In this document: positions 5,134 to 6,669 of the stretch, piece after piece | How the letters are laid out: every line of letters starts with the position of its first letter | Numbering within the stretch: position 1 is the first letter of the stretch | From: Candidatus Kapaibacterium sp. | GTDB lineage: Bacteria > Bacteroidota > Ignavibacteria > Kapaibacteriales > UBA2268 | Length of the DNA: 6,669 nucleotides | Assembly: GCA_027858275.1 (NCBI GenBank) | Contig: JAQIDA010000032.1 | Location: forward strand, 1 to 6,669 | Reading direction: 5' to 3' | Made by a program: the position numbers and the translations under genes | The notes under the pieces: model-generated | Database searches by the model: none | What the model was told of the DNA's origin: nothing | The model's input: the letters and a program-made list of their open reading frames with translations, nothing else

Positions 5134-6669
5134 ATGAGTAATACATCCGGATCGAAAAACGATCAAAATAGTAATGACAACAAAAATCATAACGAGAGCC
5201 GAGATAATAACAGCAGAAATGATGATAAGAAAAAGAATAATCCTTTCGGTGATTTTGGTAAATTCACAGGCGGAGGCGGACCTCAGGGCAACAAAGCAAA
5301 GAACCTTTTGCTTATGGTTATTATCGGCATTTCTTTGATGCTGGTATGGGTGGTAATGAATGAAGCTAATAATCCTGAAAAGGAAATTACTTTTACTCAG
5401 TATCAGCAATTGCTCGGACAAAACGCTATTTACAAGGCTGTGATTAAGAAATCACAGACGAGCGACTATACGTTTCACGGAGAACTCAAACAGGCTATGC
5501 CGCTTGTTCTCGCAGACAAGCAAGAACATCATATTACGTTCTTTTGGACAAATCTTGGTGTTGTTGATTCTGAAACAGAAAGAATCTGGGCTGAAAAAAA
5601 TATTGACTGGTCTTATCAGAAGGACGAGAGTGCTCTTGTCAGTTTGTTATGGACAGTACTGCCGTGGATTGTGCTTATCGCAATATACTTTATTTTCATC
5701 AAGAGGATGCAGGGTGGCTCAGGAGGAGGCGGAGGATCAAAAGGCATATTTTCTTTCGGGAAGTCAAAAGCAAAATTGATGAATGAAGGCGATTCCAAAG
5801 TTACATTTGCCGATGTTGCAGGTGCCGATGAGGCAAAATACGAACTTGAAGAAGTTGTTGAATTTCTTCAAATACCGGATAAATTTCGTAAGCTCGGCGG
5901 AAAAATACCACGCGGTTTGTTGCTTGTGGGTTATCCGGGAACAGGCAAAACATTGCTTGCCAAAGCTATTGCCGGCGAGGCAAAAGTCCCTTTCTATTCA
6001 ATCTCAGGTGCTGATTTCGTTGAAATGTTTGTAGGCGTTGGAGCCAGTCGTGTTCGTGATTTATTTGACACCGCGAAGAAAAATGCTCCTTGTCTTGTGT
6101 TTATTGACGAAATAGATGCTGTCGGTCGTCAGCGAGGCGCAGGTGTCGGCGGCGGTCACGATGAACGTGAGCAAACTTTGAACCAGTTGCTCGTAGAAAT
6201 GGACGGGTTTGAAGAAAACAACGGTGTAATTATTATAGCCGCAACTAATCGTCCTGATGTTCTTGATCCTGCTTTATTACGCCCCGGTCGTGTTGATCGT
6301 CAGGTGGTAGTTGACAAACCGGATATTAAAGGACGCGAAGGCATCTTCAAAGTTCATACAATAAAAGTTCCTCTCGGTGATGACGTGAATCTTTCCGTAC
6401 TCGCAAAAGCTACTCCGGGACTTTCGGGGGCGGATATAGCAAATATCGTCAACGAATCTGCGTTGCATGCTGCTCGTCGTGACGGCAACAGAGTCACGAT
6501 GTACGATTTCGAAAGCGCTATGGATAAAGTTATGATGGGTATTGAACGCAAAAGCATGGTGCTTAGCGATCAGGAGAAAGAAATGACTGCCTATCATGAG
6601 ATGGGACACGCATTGGTCGGAAAATTCATGCCTGAGAGTTATCCTGTTCACAAAGTAACTATTATTCCT
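5134..6669 (+). CDS. ftsH: FtsH, membrane-anchored ATP-dependent zinc metalloprotease (3' end outside window)
   Basis: The first 512 codons are present and the frame is open at the right edge; full-length family members are about 610-700 residues. FtsH hexamers in the inner membrane unfold and degrade damaged membrane proteins and selected soluble regulators. In order: a hydrophilic Asn/Asp/Lys-rich cytoplasmic tail (1-56), TM1 (57-75), a periplasmic domain (76-169), TM2 (170-189), a Gly-rich linker (194-199), the AAA+ domain, and the start of the protease domain. Visible motifs are Walker A GYPGTGKT (266-273), pore loop MFVGVG (298-303), Walker B LVFIDE (321-326), arginine fingers R386 and R389, and zinc motif HEMGH (488-492) with catalytic E489. 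The third zinc ligand lies beyond the window. Three motifs differ from the usual GPPGTGKT, GRFDR and HEAGH, though no catalytic residue is lost. AAGGA at 5121-5125, 8 nt before the ATG, supports this start. Confidence 0.96.
   Translation, partial: MSNTSGSKNDQNSNDNKNHNESRDNNSRNDDKKKNNPFGDFGKFTGGGGPQGNKAKNLLLMVIIGISLMLVWVVMNEANNPEKEITFTQYQQLLGQNAIYKAVIKKSQTSDYTFHGELKQAMPLVLADKQEHHITFFWTNLGVVDSETERIWAEKNIDWSYQKDESALVSLLWTVLPWIVLIAIYFIFIKRMQGGSGGGGGSKGIFSFGKSKAKLMNEGDSKVTFADVAGADEAKYELEEVVEFLQIPDKFRKLGGKIPRGLLLVGYPGTGKTLLAKAIAGEAKVPFYSISGADFVEMFVGVGASRVRDLFDTAKKNAPCLVFIDEIDAVGRQRGAGVGGGHDEREQTLNQLLVEMDGFEENNGVIIIAATNRPDVLDPALLRPGRVDRQVVVDKPDIKGREGIFKVHTIKVPLGDDVNLSVLAKATPGLSGADIANIVNESALHAARRDGNRVTMYDFESAMDKVMMGIERKSMVLSDQEKEMTAYHEMGHALVGKFMPESYPVHKVTIIP

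Noticed and set aside
4888..5421. 177-codon open frame on the - strand across the ftsH leader and 5' end
   Set aside because: More than half is antisense to well-supported ftsH codons, it begins inside ftsH, and the protein is low-complexity with no recognisable family. The leader is better explained by ftsH regulation.
5504..6034. Two + strand open frames (91 and 83 codons) within ftsH
   Set aside because: They are out of frame with FtsH, whose membrane segment and Walker A region occupy the same bases; they are shadows.
6277..6651. Overlapping - strand open frames within the 3' part of ftsH
   Set aside because: Antisense to the conserved FtsH AAA+ and protease regions, with no independent signal.

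Overview
This window comes from a diderm (Gram-negative-type) bacterium with an AT-leaning genome. Two adjacent genes encode Sec signal peptides, and one of them carries an OmpA-like peptidoglycan-binding domain. The other genes are an amino-acid ABC importer and the inner-membrane protease FtsH. Shine-Dalgarno sites precede most genes, which argues weakly against Bacteroidota. The phylum cannot be fixed by reading alone. All supported genes are on the + strand, and nothing in the window looks like a phage, transposon, CRISPR array, tRNA or rRNA.

Layout: (1) 3-245 is the C-terminal tail of an unrecognised lysine-rich protein cut by the window edge. (2) 411-2109 is a two-gene unit. It encodes an exported protein that is essentially one seven-bladed WD40 propeller, then, 16 bp later, an exported protein with a carboxypeptidase-regulatory/CNA-B-like beta domain and a divergent OmpA-like domain. 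A strong intrinsic terminator (2136-2166) closes it. (3) 2167-2412 is an AT-rich promoter-type spacer with a small inverted repeat. (4) 2413-4819 is a complete polar-amino-acid ABC importer in two genes: a GlnQ/HisP-type ATPase with an unusual basic insertion, and one polypeptide fusing the substrate-binding domain to the permease domain. A hairpin terminator follows (4851-4889). (5) 4890-5133 is the ftsH leader, which can fold into a long nested stem-loop. (6) 5134 to the window end is the first 512 codons of FtsH, cut just after the zinc-binding motif.

The three units are separated by terminators and probably transcribed separately. The ABC ATPase and the fused SBP-permease should together form a minimal importer (two fused subunits plus an ATPase dimer). 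The WD40 and OmpA-like proteins probably act together outside the cytoplasm, with the OmpA-like one able to contact peptidoglycan. FtsH is a housekeeping quality-control protease, here with unusual residues in three conserved motifs. I see no clearly new defence or mobile system. The points most worth follow-up are the exported WD40/OmpA-like pair, the ATPase insertion, the FtsH motif changes and the structured ftsH leader.
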